DNA of 64,000 nt, taken from the NCBI RefSeq assembly GCF_047495875.1, contig NC_092497.1, positions 80,795,749 to 80,859,748 of the forward strand. The letters are read 5' to 3'. The notes beneath the pieces were generated by a model that was given only the letters and a program-made list of their open reading frames with translations, made no database searches and was not told where the DNA came from. This stretch comes from Pithys albifrons albifrons (Eukaryota > Chordata > Aves > Passeriformes > Thamnophilidae). Each line of letters opens with the position of its first letter. The first letter of the stretch is position 1. The position numbers and the translations under genes are program-made. Positions 27,714-41,009 of the stretch are shown here, in pieces.

Positions 27714-29044
27714 TTCTGACCAGCATATTTTGGAACAGATTTTTCTGCACACTTCTGCTGCCATAGGCCAAGCTTTGAGCTGATACAGTCAACCAGAACC
27801 TTCACTCACATAAACCAGCCTAGTTCCAGACAAATTAGCAATGCTGTTGCATGACACACAAGAAGAGGTCTGGTACCTCAGTACCTCAGAAACACGTATT
27901 TCAAGTATGAGATTATTTTGTGCTCTGAGTTCTGAAGGACAAGGAGGAGCATTTTGGGGAATGAGGGAGGAAAGAAGTTAATGTGGAATAGAATAGAAAC
28001 ATCTTCCAAATTCTCAGTTTTAATAGTCCTTCCTTCAGGCTGGATCTGTCCCATGCAACTGCAGTGAAAGTGATGGTGTCAGTGCTCCCTCCTTAGAAAC
28101 CTCCTGGGGCCACTTTACTGCCTCTGCATGACAGATGATAGAAACAGGCTAGCTGTTCCCTGCAGCAATGTCCTCTAATTACACCAACATAACACCACTG
28201 ACTTTCAAAGACCTGCATAGAGTTTACAAGGTCTACAGTGGCAGGGAGGGAAAGATTCAATGAATGGTTTGTTTTATTTAAATTTACCCATTTCTGTACT
28301 GAGAGAGTGCTCTAGAGTAAAGTATCTTCACATGTTATTAAGTCTACTTTCATGAGGATATGCACAGTGCATACAGGTTGGAAGTGGGAGGGAAATGAAG
28401 CAGATCCTCAGGTGCATGCACACAGATCTAAACCTGAGGACTGTGTTTCTTTCCTGCACATTGCAGCCAGAAGCTGAAGGAGCACAGTGGCCTGCCAGAT
28501 TTGTTCCCAGGCATTCAGAAATAAAGGTGAAACATAGCAACCATATTTCTTAGTACAAGGTCCAAAAGCTTTTTCATTGTCTTCCTATAGCAAAATCAGT
28601 TCCTAAGCTGTTTTTACATTTTCATTTAGATATTGATCTATCATCTTCTCAAGACCTTGGAAAGACTTCCCTTGGCTGGACTAAGAGTTGGATCACGCCT
28701 TCAACAATGCATCAGTGAGGAAAAAAATGTAAAAAAAAGAAAGCAGAGACTGACACAGGAAATAATTTCAAGGGTTTTTTGGAGTTTTCCCTTGTGGCTT
28801 TGAATTTAAGAAAGAAAATTATCTTCAAGAGCAGGCAATTCTTCCCTTTTCAAAGAAGGTTTGGCACTGGCTTGGGGAAGAGAGCACTGGGAGACTGCAA
28901 TCACAACACTGATGCTAAGGTTCTACGCATGTGGTGTTGCACTTCAAACTCCTTCACCAGCTGACAGGAGATCCAGGAACACTCTGGTATTTCTTGTTTG
29001 GGCAAGTGTTGATAAAAAACAGTGTTGCAACTGGACAATCATTC

Positions 29045-29300
29045 ATAGAGTTACAGAACCATAGAATAATTTAGGTTGGAAAACACCCTCAAAATCTTTG
29101 AGTCCAACTGTTAACCCAGCACTGCCAAGTCCATACTAAGCCATGTCCCTACATGCCATACCTACAGACCTTTTAAATATCGACATGGATGGTGAATCAA
29201 CCACTTCCCTGAGCAGCCTGTTCCAATGCTCAATAACCTTTTCAGCAAAGAAATTTTCCCTAATGTCTGATCTAAAACTCCCCTGGTGCAACTTGAAGCT
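29045..29300 (-). mobile_element. CR1 LINE 3'-end fragment
   Basis: The plus strand runs from ACAGAACCATAGAATAATTTAG through GGTTGGAAAACACC, GAGTCCAACTGTTAACCCAG and CAGCCTGTTCCAATGCTCAAT to the CCCTAATGTCTGATCTAAA block, all reverse complement of the CR1 3' region. It is a truncated copy. The two opposing 66-67 codon ORFs at 29136-29343 are repeat by-products. Confidence 0.9.
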
Positions 29301-29674
29301 GTACATGTACATATATACAACTTCAATTCTCAGTAACAACTGAAAACACAGTAGTTGAGGATTGGAAGATGCTATTCACCTATCTACACATCACTTCTAC
29401 ACCACTTGTGTGTTAAGTAGGGCACATTCTTCATTGATAGAAAGTTTAACAGAATTTTTAGGAGGACCTGTTTTCTTTTTTCCATTATAGACAAAATATA
29501 TGATGTCATGTATCCTTTATCCCAGATTTCAGAGTATTGGAAGTTAGCTGTTTGATCTTCCCATTCTTTGGACAATGGTGTTATCTCTGAAGCAGTGTGG
29601 GTCAGTTAACTGAAGTACCTTGATAAAAAGCAGCATGGGCTTTTAGATAGATGTCAATACCACATCCAGCCTTG
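29301..29674. other. Intergenic, nothing recognised
   Basis: AT-rich sequence between a CR1 fragment and a solo LTR, with no supported feature. Confidence 0.5.
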
Positions 29675-30298
29675 TGCTATGGGTTCACCTAGGTGGGCCT
29701 AGATTTGGACTCTGGAGTTTGGACTAGGCTGAAGCTGTCAGCTGACTTGAGCTGGGCTGAGCTAACAGCTGACCTCTTCTAGCCAGTAATTTTGTATTCC
29801 TTACCACATTATGACATCATCTCCAGGGCAGTAGGAACCAGTGTGGGAGTGGTTAAGGCAGTCGCTTCTCAGCCTCCTCTTGGGAGGACACACGATGCTG
29901 TCCCAGGGGGGATGGAGAGGACCAGGCCCACCACTGGCTCACAGGGTATCTCAGGAAAGTAAAATGTGTTGTTCTGGGTCTCTCCTTTCTGCTTGGGTTT
30001 GTCTCCCTGGGGAATAAGCTTCTTCTTAAGTAATGTGTAGTTAGGACAGTAGAATTTGTGTGTTCGTTAAGAAGTTGAGGTGGGGAACTTGTTGTTGCAG
30101 ACTTGTGTGAGTGTATATTTGTACTCTCTTCTAATTGTCTCTTTCTTTCTGTGAAAAATATATGTAGATTTAGTATAAATGCAGTTTGAAGTTTTTTTTT
30201 CTTTCCCCTCTCTTTTCCTCCCTTTCCCTGGTGTTAGGAGGGAGGCTTTTCTCTCTGTGTTTGGGGGGGTTGGCAGTTGCTTATCTCAAACCAAGACA
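29675..30298 (+). mobile_element. Solo LTR, family A, exact TSD
   Basis: A 624-bp LTR from TGCTATGGGTTCACC to CAAACCAAGACA, flanked on both sides by CCTTG (29670-29674 and 30299-30303), an exact 5-bp TSD. It has the palindrome GTCAGCTGAC, further CAGCTGAC motifs, a CRE/AP-1-like ATGACATCAT, and a pyrimidine-rich tract before the 3' end. No retroviral genes adjoin it, so the provirus was lost by LTR-LTR recombination. It is very similar to 38929-39553. ORFs crossing it are shadows. Confidence 0.95.
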
Positions 30299-33200
30299 CC
30301 TTGACAAGGGAAATACGAAAGGTAGTCATATGGACATCAGACTCAGATGGTATAGTCACTCCCAGTTTACAATATTTACAGGATGAACAGAAGGTCTGAA
30401 TGCCTGTGTGTGATTTACTGGTTAAATGACACGTGTTAAATAGCTGTTTGCTAGGGTATGTAGCCATTGTGATCTTCATTAAATGGTTCTAAATGGCTTC
30501 TGGCTCTAAAAAGGCCACCTTTGTAACATTTATAGTACAAGAAATGCCATAGTTTCTAAATCCCTTTAACCACCTAAGTAATATCTTTTAACCTGACAGT
30601 CCAAATAATTTTACACTTTAATAGTATAAAACAGTGAAATTTTGAGACAGAGCAGCAGACATGGCATTTGTAGTTAATTAAGGAAAACTGGATAGACCCC
30701 AGATGTGGATTACAAAAAATGATTACTGGTGTTTCTTAGAAGCTGATAATTTTGAAAGCATTTCCTTGTGTTTGTTCACTTTTTCCAGTAAATCAAGAGA
30801 AAAAAAGATTCTGAAGGAAGGAAAATATGTTTCTACCAAGTAAAACTGTCAGTGACAATTATTTCCATTATTTCAAATTGACATGTATGGTAGTTAACAA
30901 TTGGGTCCATAGCCATTCTTTCAATCAAATCTTGTTGTTTAGTTGTAATCCAAAGCAAGCACTGCATATATTTTTCAAGCATGGAGGGACATTAAATATG
31001 GAACTCCACACTATAACTCCCACTGGGAATATCCGTGAAATAGTAATATTTCCTTTGTGTTTTGAAAAAATGGACAACATAATAAGCAGTAATTATTAAT
31101 GATAAGGTTGTGCTATGTTTAATTCCAGTGAGCTGCTTAAGTGAGTGAAGCTGCTTGTCAAGTAAGAAGACAGTCAACCTGAGGAAAAGAGACAGAATCA
31201 CACTTCACAGAAGAAAGAAACTGCCAGACTATGCCAGTATCTGTGATACAGCATGAAGAAATACAAAAGAGACGTTGCACAAATAAACAGCAAAATACTT
31301 GTAAATCTCCTTTTGAAAGAAAATTTAAGATTTTTTGATAGCTTATCAAATTGCCATCAGAATATTGGGGTGGAAACTGCCAAAAAAAAAAAAATGAAGC
31401 ACTTTGGAAATTAATTTATGCTGATTTTGTGGTGAGAAACTTGCCTGTGTGCTTGATTTTACAGAAGTGAGAAGTGGTTTGGCAGTATTCATCGCAGCTT
31501 CTCCATTCTCTCTTTTCTCTTTCTCTCTGTTTTTAGGCTCTACTGATCTAATTGTTAAATACTTGCAATTTGGCATAACTGAGCCTTAGAACTGAGTAAG
31601 AAAGTTTCCAAACAGAAAAATTGCCACTCTGCAATACAATTATTACAAATTAATACGATTTTTAAGAACAATATGCCCCTTCTGGCATAAGCAGATAAGC
31701 ACCTGATGGGTGCGAAGTATAGAACCATTCCCATGGGCTGATGTGGTGTGACGACAAGCAAGACAGTGGACGGGACATCCAAGAGGCAGTGGATGCTCTT
31801 GCACAGCATGTTGCACTGGGAATACCCTAGCCCAAGCAGCCTCTGGCATGAAGAGTTTGCAAACAAGAAAAGATGTCAGAAGCGGATGCAGACAGTCTGT
31901 GAGTGCAGTGCAGCAATAACTTGCCAGTTGTCTCAGTATCCCAAAAGCTCAATTGCTGTATGCTTCTTGGAAGCACTACATAAAAGGATGGTTTTAAAAG
32001 AAAACAAGTCTGGTTTTGGGGTTGTTTCCCACAAGTTCTTTTTGAACAAGAAAACAGCATCATGACAGAAACCACAAAAGCACTTGCTTGTCACTTGGGG
32101 AAGTGATGAAAACCCAGTTATTTGAGACATTTTCAGCTAGTTCTGGACATGATTAATGTATGGACAGACTGGATCTTGCCCCTGGAAGCAGGTTAGTGGA
32201 TGACAGTGGCTGCTTCCTTTAGTATTTTTATTACAAGGAACTCTAGCAGACATGAATAATGAAAAGTTGCACACTGTGGACATTTGTTAAGATTCAGAGC
32301 AAACTATGCTGCATTAAAACACTTCTTAGCAAAAGGGACTTTATCATGTTATTTAAAGTCAAAACACAGACATCTGGGGAAAAAAAAAAGAAGTAGTCAA
32401 AGAGTAATAAATAATTATCACACACAGGACTGACCTCTGCTGAAGCAAAGTGAGTGCAGATGGAAGAACTGAAGCTGAAATGAGCTATGCTCCTCTGTGA
32501 GCAGAACTATTGCCTGCACTGTGCTGAACTCACAGAACTGCACATACAAAACACTGAGAGAGAAAACAAGGAAACTATATTCCATACTCATTGGTCTGAG
32601 ATAGATCTCTTTCCTTACACACAGACATAAAATGTTTTTCCATGGACTCATAAAATATCTGCTCTGCTCTTTGCTTAAATTTTGGCCTCAGCACAAAATA
32701 GCGTTTATTTTCACATTTAAATGTTCCCAAACATAGCAGTATGTGTGCAAAATGTACTGGTATCTATGTATGGTATCTGTTTATGAGATCAAGAAATAAA
32801 CATTTCTGTGTAGATCATATTCCATTCTAGTCATGTTATTAAAACCTTGATTATAAGTTTCCTAGACTATTTTCCTTGCTTGAAGGGACAGAAATTTTAA
32901 AAGTGATTAGCAGCAGAGAAAGTTAAAGGTAAGGTTGGTTTAAAGCCTTTCAGTTTCAGTAATTTACAGTAGTATTAGTAATTCAGCAAAAGATGTTTCT
33001 AGGAATGTATAAGGAAAATTTTTGCTTTGATACCCATCCTTACAATATAAGAATTCAGCTGAAGCTTTCATGTCACTGAAGTTTTGATGTTGACAATCTT
33101 AAAGACTGAGGTTGCAGCATCAACGAATTACTCTTTCCTATACAGAACTCTTAAAAAAGTGCATGGCTTCATCCTAAGTGCCAGGTATTTATTCACAGTC

Positions 33201-36200
33201 TTTCATTTCCTGAGAATTTTCTGTAGTAAAATAAGGTGTGTTTTCCCTGTGGCTACAATGATATCCACATAAGTCTTACAAAATGCAATGTAGTCATGGA
33301 TACAGTCCCACAGTATTTGGGGTCTCCTAATGTTTATTCTGGGAGTACATAAGAAGGCATAGCAAGTTGTCCTTTGAGTTCTGTGCACAAGCTCTGCAGG
33401 ATCTCCTGCCCTGCATGTGAGACACATGAATTTCACACAACTGTTCGTGACTACAGTTGTCTACATCAGGAGACCCACTAATGTTATATTGACTTCCTCA
33501 GCTCCAAAGCTTCAGGCAATGCCCTTGTCCCACTCCAAATGGCTGAGCACCATAGCCCCGCCACCCCCTCCACTCACCTTTCATCCACAGCAAGTATCCC
33601 TCAAAGCAACAGTGAGATCAGACACCAAGATTGCTTTGCAGAACTTGCAAAATGCCGAATTTTGGATGGTTTCAACTTGAAACCAGGAATATGACCAGAT
33701 TTTCTTGAAAACAGGCCCAGTTTCATTCAAAATGTGTTACAGACTTCAACAAGCAGAGTCTGAGTTTTGGCTTTCTTGTGAAACTTGAAACCACATGTGT
33801 TCCACATGGTTTAGGTTTTTGTTGTGAATATCTTACCCAGCTCTATGGGAATAACCTTTTCTTGTGGGCTTTTAGTATTTCCTATTCCAGCCAGAACCAT
33901 AAAAAGCAAAGGCTGGAAAATATGAAAACTACAATTATGTGGAAAAAAGGAGGACTTAACTTTTTAAACCTCAGACAACGTTTGTGTTCATTTAGAGTGT
34001 GGAGTGAAGTTTTGAATTAATTCATGTTTTATTTTAACTGTTAGCCTTAATTAGGTGCACTCAGGAGAAATCATTTCCTCTCTAATATAAAATCATGGAG
34101 CTTGTGACACATGGAAATTATAAACACTTTGGAATTACTTGGGAGATGGGTGTTGGCTTTGCAGCAACAGAAGAGCAAATATTTACAGTACATTATGCTT
34201 CAGTTCACTTCTAAATTATTATCTTTCCCTTTGGAATAATCTATCTGCCAAAGACAGATTGCTACTAATGTTAGTGCCCTCTTCATCCATTTTGCTGCAG
34301 ATAATTACTTTCCCCTCATTTGCATATTGAAATTTCTTGCTCTAGCTTTCTGCAGAGTCAAATGAAAACTGATGAAATTCTTAATTTGGTGTCATTTTGC
34401 CCCTGAATCACACTGCGCCCTCTGACAAATTGCTGTACTTCTGTGATCCTCAGTCTTTCTTTTTCAAAATGACAGTACCAATACTCAGCTTCCCAACAGA
34501 ACTGTAAATTACTTCATCTCCATAAGAGGATCTTAAAGTACAAATTGATATATAATGTTAATTAGTGGTATTATAATTGCTCATTCCAAAAGCCCAAAGA
34601 AGCTGTTACTTTACAGATTACTTAAACTAAGGCTAAAATATTCCCGTCTTTGGTCTCACAGGGGTTAGTTATAGGAAGTTAAATATAACAAAATCAATGC
34701 TATGACATAAAGAGAAGAAATAATTACATAGGTTGGTTTTATTCCCCTGATGTACCTTCTGCAGTGCGTGATGTGCTATTAGGTTTTGCAATAAAAGTAC
34801 AGCAACCTGGCTTTGCACTTACAATAGCTGAAACCATCTGTGTACGTGTAAAATCTTTGCTGGCAGGTTTCCATGTGCGGTTCATGCATTCCTTCGCCTG
34901 TGCAATTTGAAGCTGTCAAAAACTAATTAAATAATTATGTGGTTGTTACTGCAGCTGTGTGTATTCTTCATTACGTTATAAGGCTGTGGTTTGAGGCACT
35001 CTCCTGCTCTAGGTTTCAAAATATTAGTAATGGAAGGTGTGTTGTCAGTGCATGTTCAGCTGCTGCCAGAAAAAGCAGAGATGGAATGGAACAGCTTTTC
35101 ATGTCAGTCTATCATTGCACTTTTTACTGTGTATTCCTTCTATATAGTACAGAGGTGAAAATACAAATTGACTTTTTGCAGTTTCTTCACATTGGACAGA
35201 ATTTGGCACAGCCTATCCTGAGTACAAGACAGAGAAAAGCCTGAGCAGTACCCTCATCGTAGGTAGGGGCATGTCTGAGGAGTGTGTGTTGTTCTGCAGT
35301 GCCTCTCAGCCTGGTGAGGTGATTTAGAGGCTGATAGCAGAAGGAGGAGATAGAGGCAGTGAAGAAAACCACTTCCTCACCTTCCTAGCCAAGAAAGACA
35401 TTGCTATCAGTTGTGCTCTTGACTCACTCTGACTCCAAGGAAATGACTGCCCTATCAATAAATCATGTGTAACCTGATAATTAGCTCCTCCAAGAACACA
35501 TCAGCAGTGTTGTTAAGGACAGTAATTCAACTTGATCTCAGACTGAAGGTGCTACCCAGATGCAGTGCAGTATTACAATATTCTGTCATGGGCAATGACA
35601 GCAAATTACCACTTCACCACTCACTAGCACTAGATTTTTAGTTGAAGAAGAAGGAGCTGTTACTGTAATAAAATAATTCCTAGTCATTCCCCAACCGTCC
35701 TGGTGGAAACTACTTTTGTACACAGCTATTATTTACAATTTATAAAATAGTATATATGATCACCAGAAGTCATCCCTGCCTCATGCCTCCTGACCTCAGT
35801 GTGAAATAGAAACATAGCAGTCCCTAACAAGAAAGCATCTGAGATCTCTTCACTGAGGGAAACTTTTCTCAGGACTACTTATCGATGTCACTGATGCAGC
35901 TAAATCCAGATAGTGCAGCTCCACCCAGATCAAACTAGCTCATATCAAGGATGTTTTTCACTATCACAAATTACATGCCCTGGTTACACATGCATTGTAA
36001 AATTTAGACTCAGCACAGCTGTCGGAGGAACAGTGAGTTGCTGCAGCAGCAAAGCTGCATAATACAGTGTCTCCAATTTATTATATTTGTGGAGCAACTT
36101 TACATTCTGTAAGTTTTTCCTCTAATTTTTGGAACTGTCCCATCACATCTGCCACTGTCTCCATGGCTGAATGTTCAAAAATACTAGTAAAGGTAAAATT

Positions 36201-38928
36201 CCAGATGCTAATTTTCTTTAATATATTTCCTGTATGCACCCACGACTATCAGCGTAGATGCCACACAGCCTTTCCTAGTGCAGTTGGCAGCCATGACAAA
36301 ATTATTTTAAATCGTCTGTTACCTATAGCAGCCTTTTCTCTAAGAGCCTTTCTCACACTTCCCTTCAAAAACTTACAGGTGAGCCGTAGTAAAATTCCTA
36401 AATATTAAATGAAAGTAAGCTACTTTCTGAAAACCGAAGCTGGAAGCTAACGATCCTTCGAGTTTGCAGTGGATACCAGAAAGCAAAGAATGTCTTTGGG
36501 TCCCTCTTGTGGTCCGGCAGTAGCTACCATCACCGTGATCTCAAACACACCAATACACGGAGGGACGTGCTTGTTCACAGACACATGGCCAGATCCCTTA
36601 CAGACAAAGGAAGGACAAAGGTGCCTGTAATCCCTGCCAGAGCTGGTGCATGTCCATTTCTCATTTCTCTACAACTACTGAAATTCCAAGGAAATACTAT
36701 GCAGAGTTAAACAGTGTTACTCCATTTTCTTGTTGAAACCTTCTTTATTCATAAATTTCATTCATTATTTATGAAACTACTGTAGGTAAGAATACAACAT
36801 GCATAAAAGGTATCGGAAGATTATTTACAGATATGCATTCAAGGTAGTATATTTGAGATTTTAAATTAATATATACTCAATATTTTGTGCATTGAAGATT
36901 TGTATAGGGTATATTTCCATAAGGTATATTTGTATATGGCATACTCATATATGGAATAATTGTATATTCAAGATTTTGAAGGCACTCTCCTACTGGAGCA
37001 TAATCTTTGGAATTACTACGAAACAAAGTGTGTTTGGGGCAATACAAATTTAGTTTGGAGGAGAATGTTTCTAATTATTAAATATGATAAATGACCTTAT
37101 CTCTTCTCTCTGAACTCCAGCCTGTTTTTAAGATAACAACCTCAGAAACAACTTCAGATAACTTGGCCATAGGAAGATGGAGTGAGAAAAATTCCTTTAA
37201 AATGTATGCCCCTGGTCAAACCAGTGAGAGCTCCTCTTGGTACCTGTCTCCATCTGAGCACCAAGAGGTGACATAAGAAAGGCATATGCCATCAGGTCCT
37301 GTGGACAAGGTGTTTTAGAGGAGCCTAAGTAGTGTCGACTTCCCCCTCCAGCTGCTCCAACTACTACTGCAGATCCTCAGAGGGCATAAAAGGGTTGAAG
37401 AGATATGAAACAATAGCCAGGAAAAGAGAGCAGTGCAACATCCGAAGTCATAAAGAACAGCAATATGTGGAATTCAAAGGAATGTGTGATAATCAAGAAG
37501 GCTCATCCCAGATAAAAAAGCTGCTTGTTGCAGTCCTGCCTTTGCCATCATTCAGCTGCTTGCACTGGCTGTAATCACACTCAATTTTAGGGAATGTGAC
37601 AACTTCACATCCTTTCTACTGCCCAAGTACCTGCCACCTCAGGCCCTCAGAGATCTTTCACCTCTCCTAGGCATAACTGTGTAATTATGGCCATGCTCCT
37701 ACAAAATTTTCCTGAAATGCCACTTGTCCTTCCTTGCCCTTCCAACAGCTCCCCAAACCACCAGGACTCCTCTTAGCCCCTTTCTCCAATGTCTAACTGA
37801 TCCCTTCCAACTTTCTTCACCTACCTGCATCTTTCTCATCAGCATCAGGTCTAACACTATCACAAAAGCACACTGATCTGCCTCCAAAAAGTTACCTTGC
37901 TCTCATCCATAGGGAAGAAAAATTCAATTTTGCCTGTGCTACAGAAAAGTCTTAAACTACTCTGAGTTTATTTATAATGTTGGCTCACTGTTATTTGCCA
38001 CAAAGGAACTGTTAAAAGAAGAACTGATTTTCTGCAGAGTGAGGGCAAATGTACTAGTACATATATCAAACATCCAGCAGTGTTGTGTGTAACAACTTGT
38101 GTCTTCAATTTTGGCAATCAAACTTCCTAAACTCTTTCTTGGAAATTATAAATAACAATATATATCAATATGTTCAGTCCAAACCTCATTGTTTCTTTCC
38201 AAATAAACCTCTAATCCACGTATCTAATGGCCCAGCATCAGAATGGCAATCTTACAGCTTTTGGCTTAAGACAGTCCACTTTCATAGATTCCCCAGTTCA
38301 GAAATACTTATGTCTTTCCACATTTCTGATGTACTCAAGGGACTTTTGAAACTTGCCTAAGTACAAATAACTTGATGGAGGTGAAAAGATAATACAATGT
38401 GTTTCTAATGCTGGATAATCTGGAGTGCATATTTTGCGAGGAATACAAAAGCCACAGTAGAATAATTTTTCTATTATGCATTATTATTGTCCTTTTCCTT
38501 TTAGAGGGAGGACAGATCTTTTCCACATAAAGATAATGTGTCTCCACTGCTTGAAAATATAGCCCATAACAATGCTAACAATTCCTTAAATGCCAGCACG
38601 ATGTGAGTAAAGCTGACTGAGGTTAAATCCACATTTCCTGTCAACTGCCCCCTTAAGAATACACAGGGGTTGCAAAGGAAAACTGGTCTAAAAGAGTTAC
38701 GTTGTTCAGCAGTTCTCTCTGTTCCTTTTTGTGACCTCCAAACTGAGCTGTTCTTTTATTTTCTCAGCTATGTACTCTTTTCTAGCCTGAAATATTTTCT
38801 GAGAACATTTGGGTTACTTTGTATATTTACCTTAGATTTTCAGGCATCCAATAGCCTTGGCAGAGAGGCAGTGCTTGTTGCCAGTGGACACCTGAAAACC
38901 TTCAATATTCCACTCTGGCATAAGTAGG
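30299..38928. other. Long AT-rich intergenic stretch, no gene seen
   Basis: About 8.6 kb with no supportable gene. Points of note are a poly-A run at 31381-31394, a cluster of mutually overlapping ORFs on both strands at 31550-32130 that match nothing I recognise, a stretch with TAAT cores and an octamer (ATTTGCAT at 34318-34325) near 34040-34930, and a TATA-rich block at 36838-36985. None is a demonstrated feature. Confidence 0.5.
36838..36985. repeat. AT-rich block with imperfect GTATAT repeats
   Basis: Repeated pieces such as GGTATATTTCCATA, GGTATATTTGTATATGG and CATATATGGAATAATTGTATA recur over about 150 bp. They form a degenerate tandem pattern rather than a clean microsatellite. Confidence 0.5.
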
Positions 38929-39553
38929 TGTTATGGGTTCACCTAGGTGGGCCTAGATTTGGGCCCTGAAGTCTGGACTAGGCTGAAGCTGTCAGCTGAC
39001 TTGAGCTGGGCTGAGCCAACAGCTGACCTCTTCTAGCCAGTAATTTTGTATTCCATACCACATTATGACATCATCTCCAGGGCAGTAGGAACCAGTGTGG
39101 GAGTGGTTAAGGCAGTCACTTCTCAGCCTCCTCTTGGGAGGACGCACGATGCTGTCCCAGGGGGGATGGAGAGGACCAGGCCCACCACTGGCTCACAGGG
39201 TACCTCAGGAAAGTAAAATGTGTTGTTCTGGGTCTCTCCTTTCTGCTTGGGTTTGTCTCCCTGGGGAATAAGCTTCTTCTTAAGTAATGTGTAGTTAGGA
39301 CAGTAGAATTTGTGTGTTCGTTAAGAAGTTGAGGTGGGGAACTTGTTGTTGTAGACTTGTGTGAGTGTATATTTGTACTCTCTTCTAATTGTCTCTTTCT
39401 TTCTGTGAAAAATATATGTAGATTTAGTATAAATGCAGTTTGAAGTGTTTTTTTTCTTTCCCCTCTCTTTTCCTCCCTTTCCCTGGTGTTAGGAGGGAGG
39501 CTTTTCTCTCTGTGCTTGGGGGGGTTGGCAGTTGCTTGTCTCAAACCAAGACA
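38929..39553 (+). mobile_element. Solo LTR, family A, exact TSD
   Basis: A 625-bp LTR from TGTTATGGGTTCACC to CAAACCAAGACA with an exact 5-bp TSD GTAGG (38924-38928 and 39554-39558). It differs from the copy at 29675-30298 at only scattered bases, so the two are probably of similar age and recent compared with the CR1 fragments. The 148-codon minus ORF at 39116-39562 lies antisense to this LTR and is not a gene. Confidence 0.95.
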
Positions 39554-41009
39554 GTAGGGCATCCAGCCTCCAACAGGTCTGCAGCAGAAATCCCATCTTT
39601 CCCTGTTTATCCAGAGTGGTCAGAGGCAGAAGCTGGAGAGGCACAGAGGATGTGCTGTCCTACCAAAAGGGCCAGTGCCAAAGGAAAAAGCGCAGGTCTT
39701 TCCACGAGCCCACGGAGATCACTTCCAGCACATCCCTGTTCACCTACAACTGTGCTGTGCTGCTATATGACACACACAAAATACTGTCCAAAACTGAACG
39801 ATTTTCTGGGTCTTGTCCTGTTGTTTAACCGTTATTGTTAATGCTCCAAAAGTAGGTTTTGGAGGGAAAACATGGGAAACTTCCGCCCCCAAAAAAAGAA
39901 CAGTATTACAACGACATATTGTCTCTTACTTGTCTGTAGCCTCTCACTTATAACAATCCATGGTACAAAAGCACAATCAAAAAAAGAGTTTACTTTAAAA
40001 TTTAATCAAACATTTTCAATTTAAATAACTAAAGATAACACACATAGTCATTCTGATTTTCGGGAATGCTAGGCACCACCACTGAGTTCAGTAAGTACTG
40101 AATTGAAGATCAATATTTCTGACCACAGAGATTGCGCAACTCTGTTTTACAGCCCAGTTGTTACAGACAATCAACTTGAGAAAATCAAAGCCTAGAAAGA
40201 TCTTTAGCCTATATTGTTTCCTGAATTGTTGTTGCTTTTTGTTTTCCAAGTCAAACGAACTGAGTATCTGATCCCTCAGATTTACATATTTGCATGTACA
40301 TACACATATGTAAGTACATGTACATAGTCTGTATTTACTACAAGTATTTAAGTTTTTTTACAAAGTAATGTTTCTTATAAACACTAAACTAGGGAAGCCA
40401 ATGCTATCTATATACCTTCTACAACAAGAAATTCTCAAAATGAGTAACTTGTCATGTTCTGTAACTCTAATTTAGTATAATGTCCAAAAAATCCATTAAC
40501 CTGAGAACTAAATAACATGTGGGGGTTGTAAAACTATCCACTTAATAAAAGACTTACCATGTTTTTAGCTAGCTGAGGAACTGGGATTTAGGTTGATGGA
40601 AAGGATTACTGCTTAATATTTTCCATAACGTCAGCAATCTTGTCAAAATCCCCTGGTTGCTCTGAGAGTAGGAGACATCTGTTTTATGGGGTGAGCACAT
40701 ATCCTGGAATGTCTGCCATCGGACAGCATCACAAATGGGCTTCGTTACCACTTAACATATTGAACCTGGTTTATACTTCACAGTGGCATGGAAAAATCAG
40801 GCATTCTGCTTATGCCAGCAGAAGTTTTGCTGTAGACACAGTCCTGCAGAACAAAACGTCCCCTTACCAGTACCATTTAGTCCATGTGTTGAAAGACTGC
40901 AGGCTGTACCAGCATGTGAAGCGTTTCGCCATTTCCAGGTTTGACAAGTAAGATTCCATCAGGAGGATTTGCTTGTGTAGTTGTCTCTCATATTCTAGCT
41001 TTAGTGTTG
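39554..41009. other. Intergenic, nothing firmly recognised
   Basis: Contains plus-strand ORFs at 39440-39841 (beginning inside the LTR) and 40640-40951 (103 codons). Neither matches a family I recognise and neither has splice signals or a domain. The 40640-40951 stretch could be a fragment of an old repeat or processed pseudogene; I cannot assign it. Confidence 0.4.

Larger units (their letters stand above)
24243..29044. other. AT-rich intergenic stretch, no gene seen
   Basis: No supported gene. It contains a short GT repeat at 26549-26567 and a perfect 12-bp hairpin at 27682-27713 (listed separately). The ORFs are under 85 codons and unrecognised. Confidence 0.55.

Noticed and set aside
39116..39562. 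148-codon minus ORF
   Set aside because: It lies entirely antisense to a family-A solo LTR.
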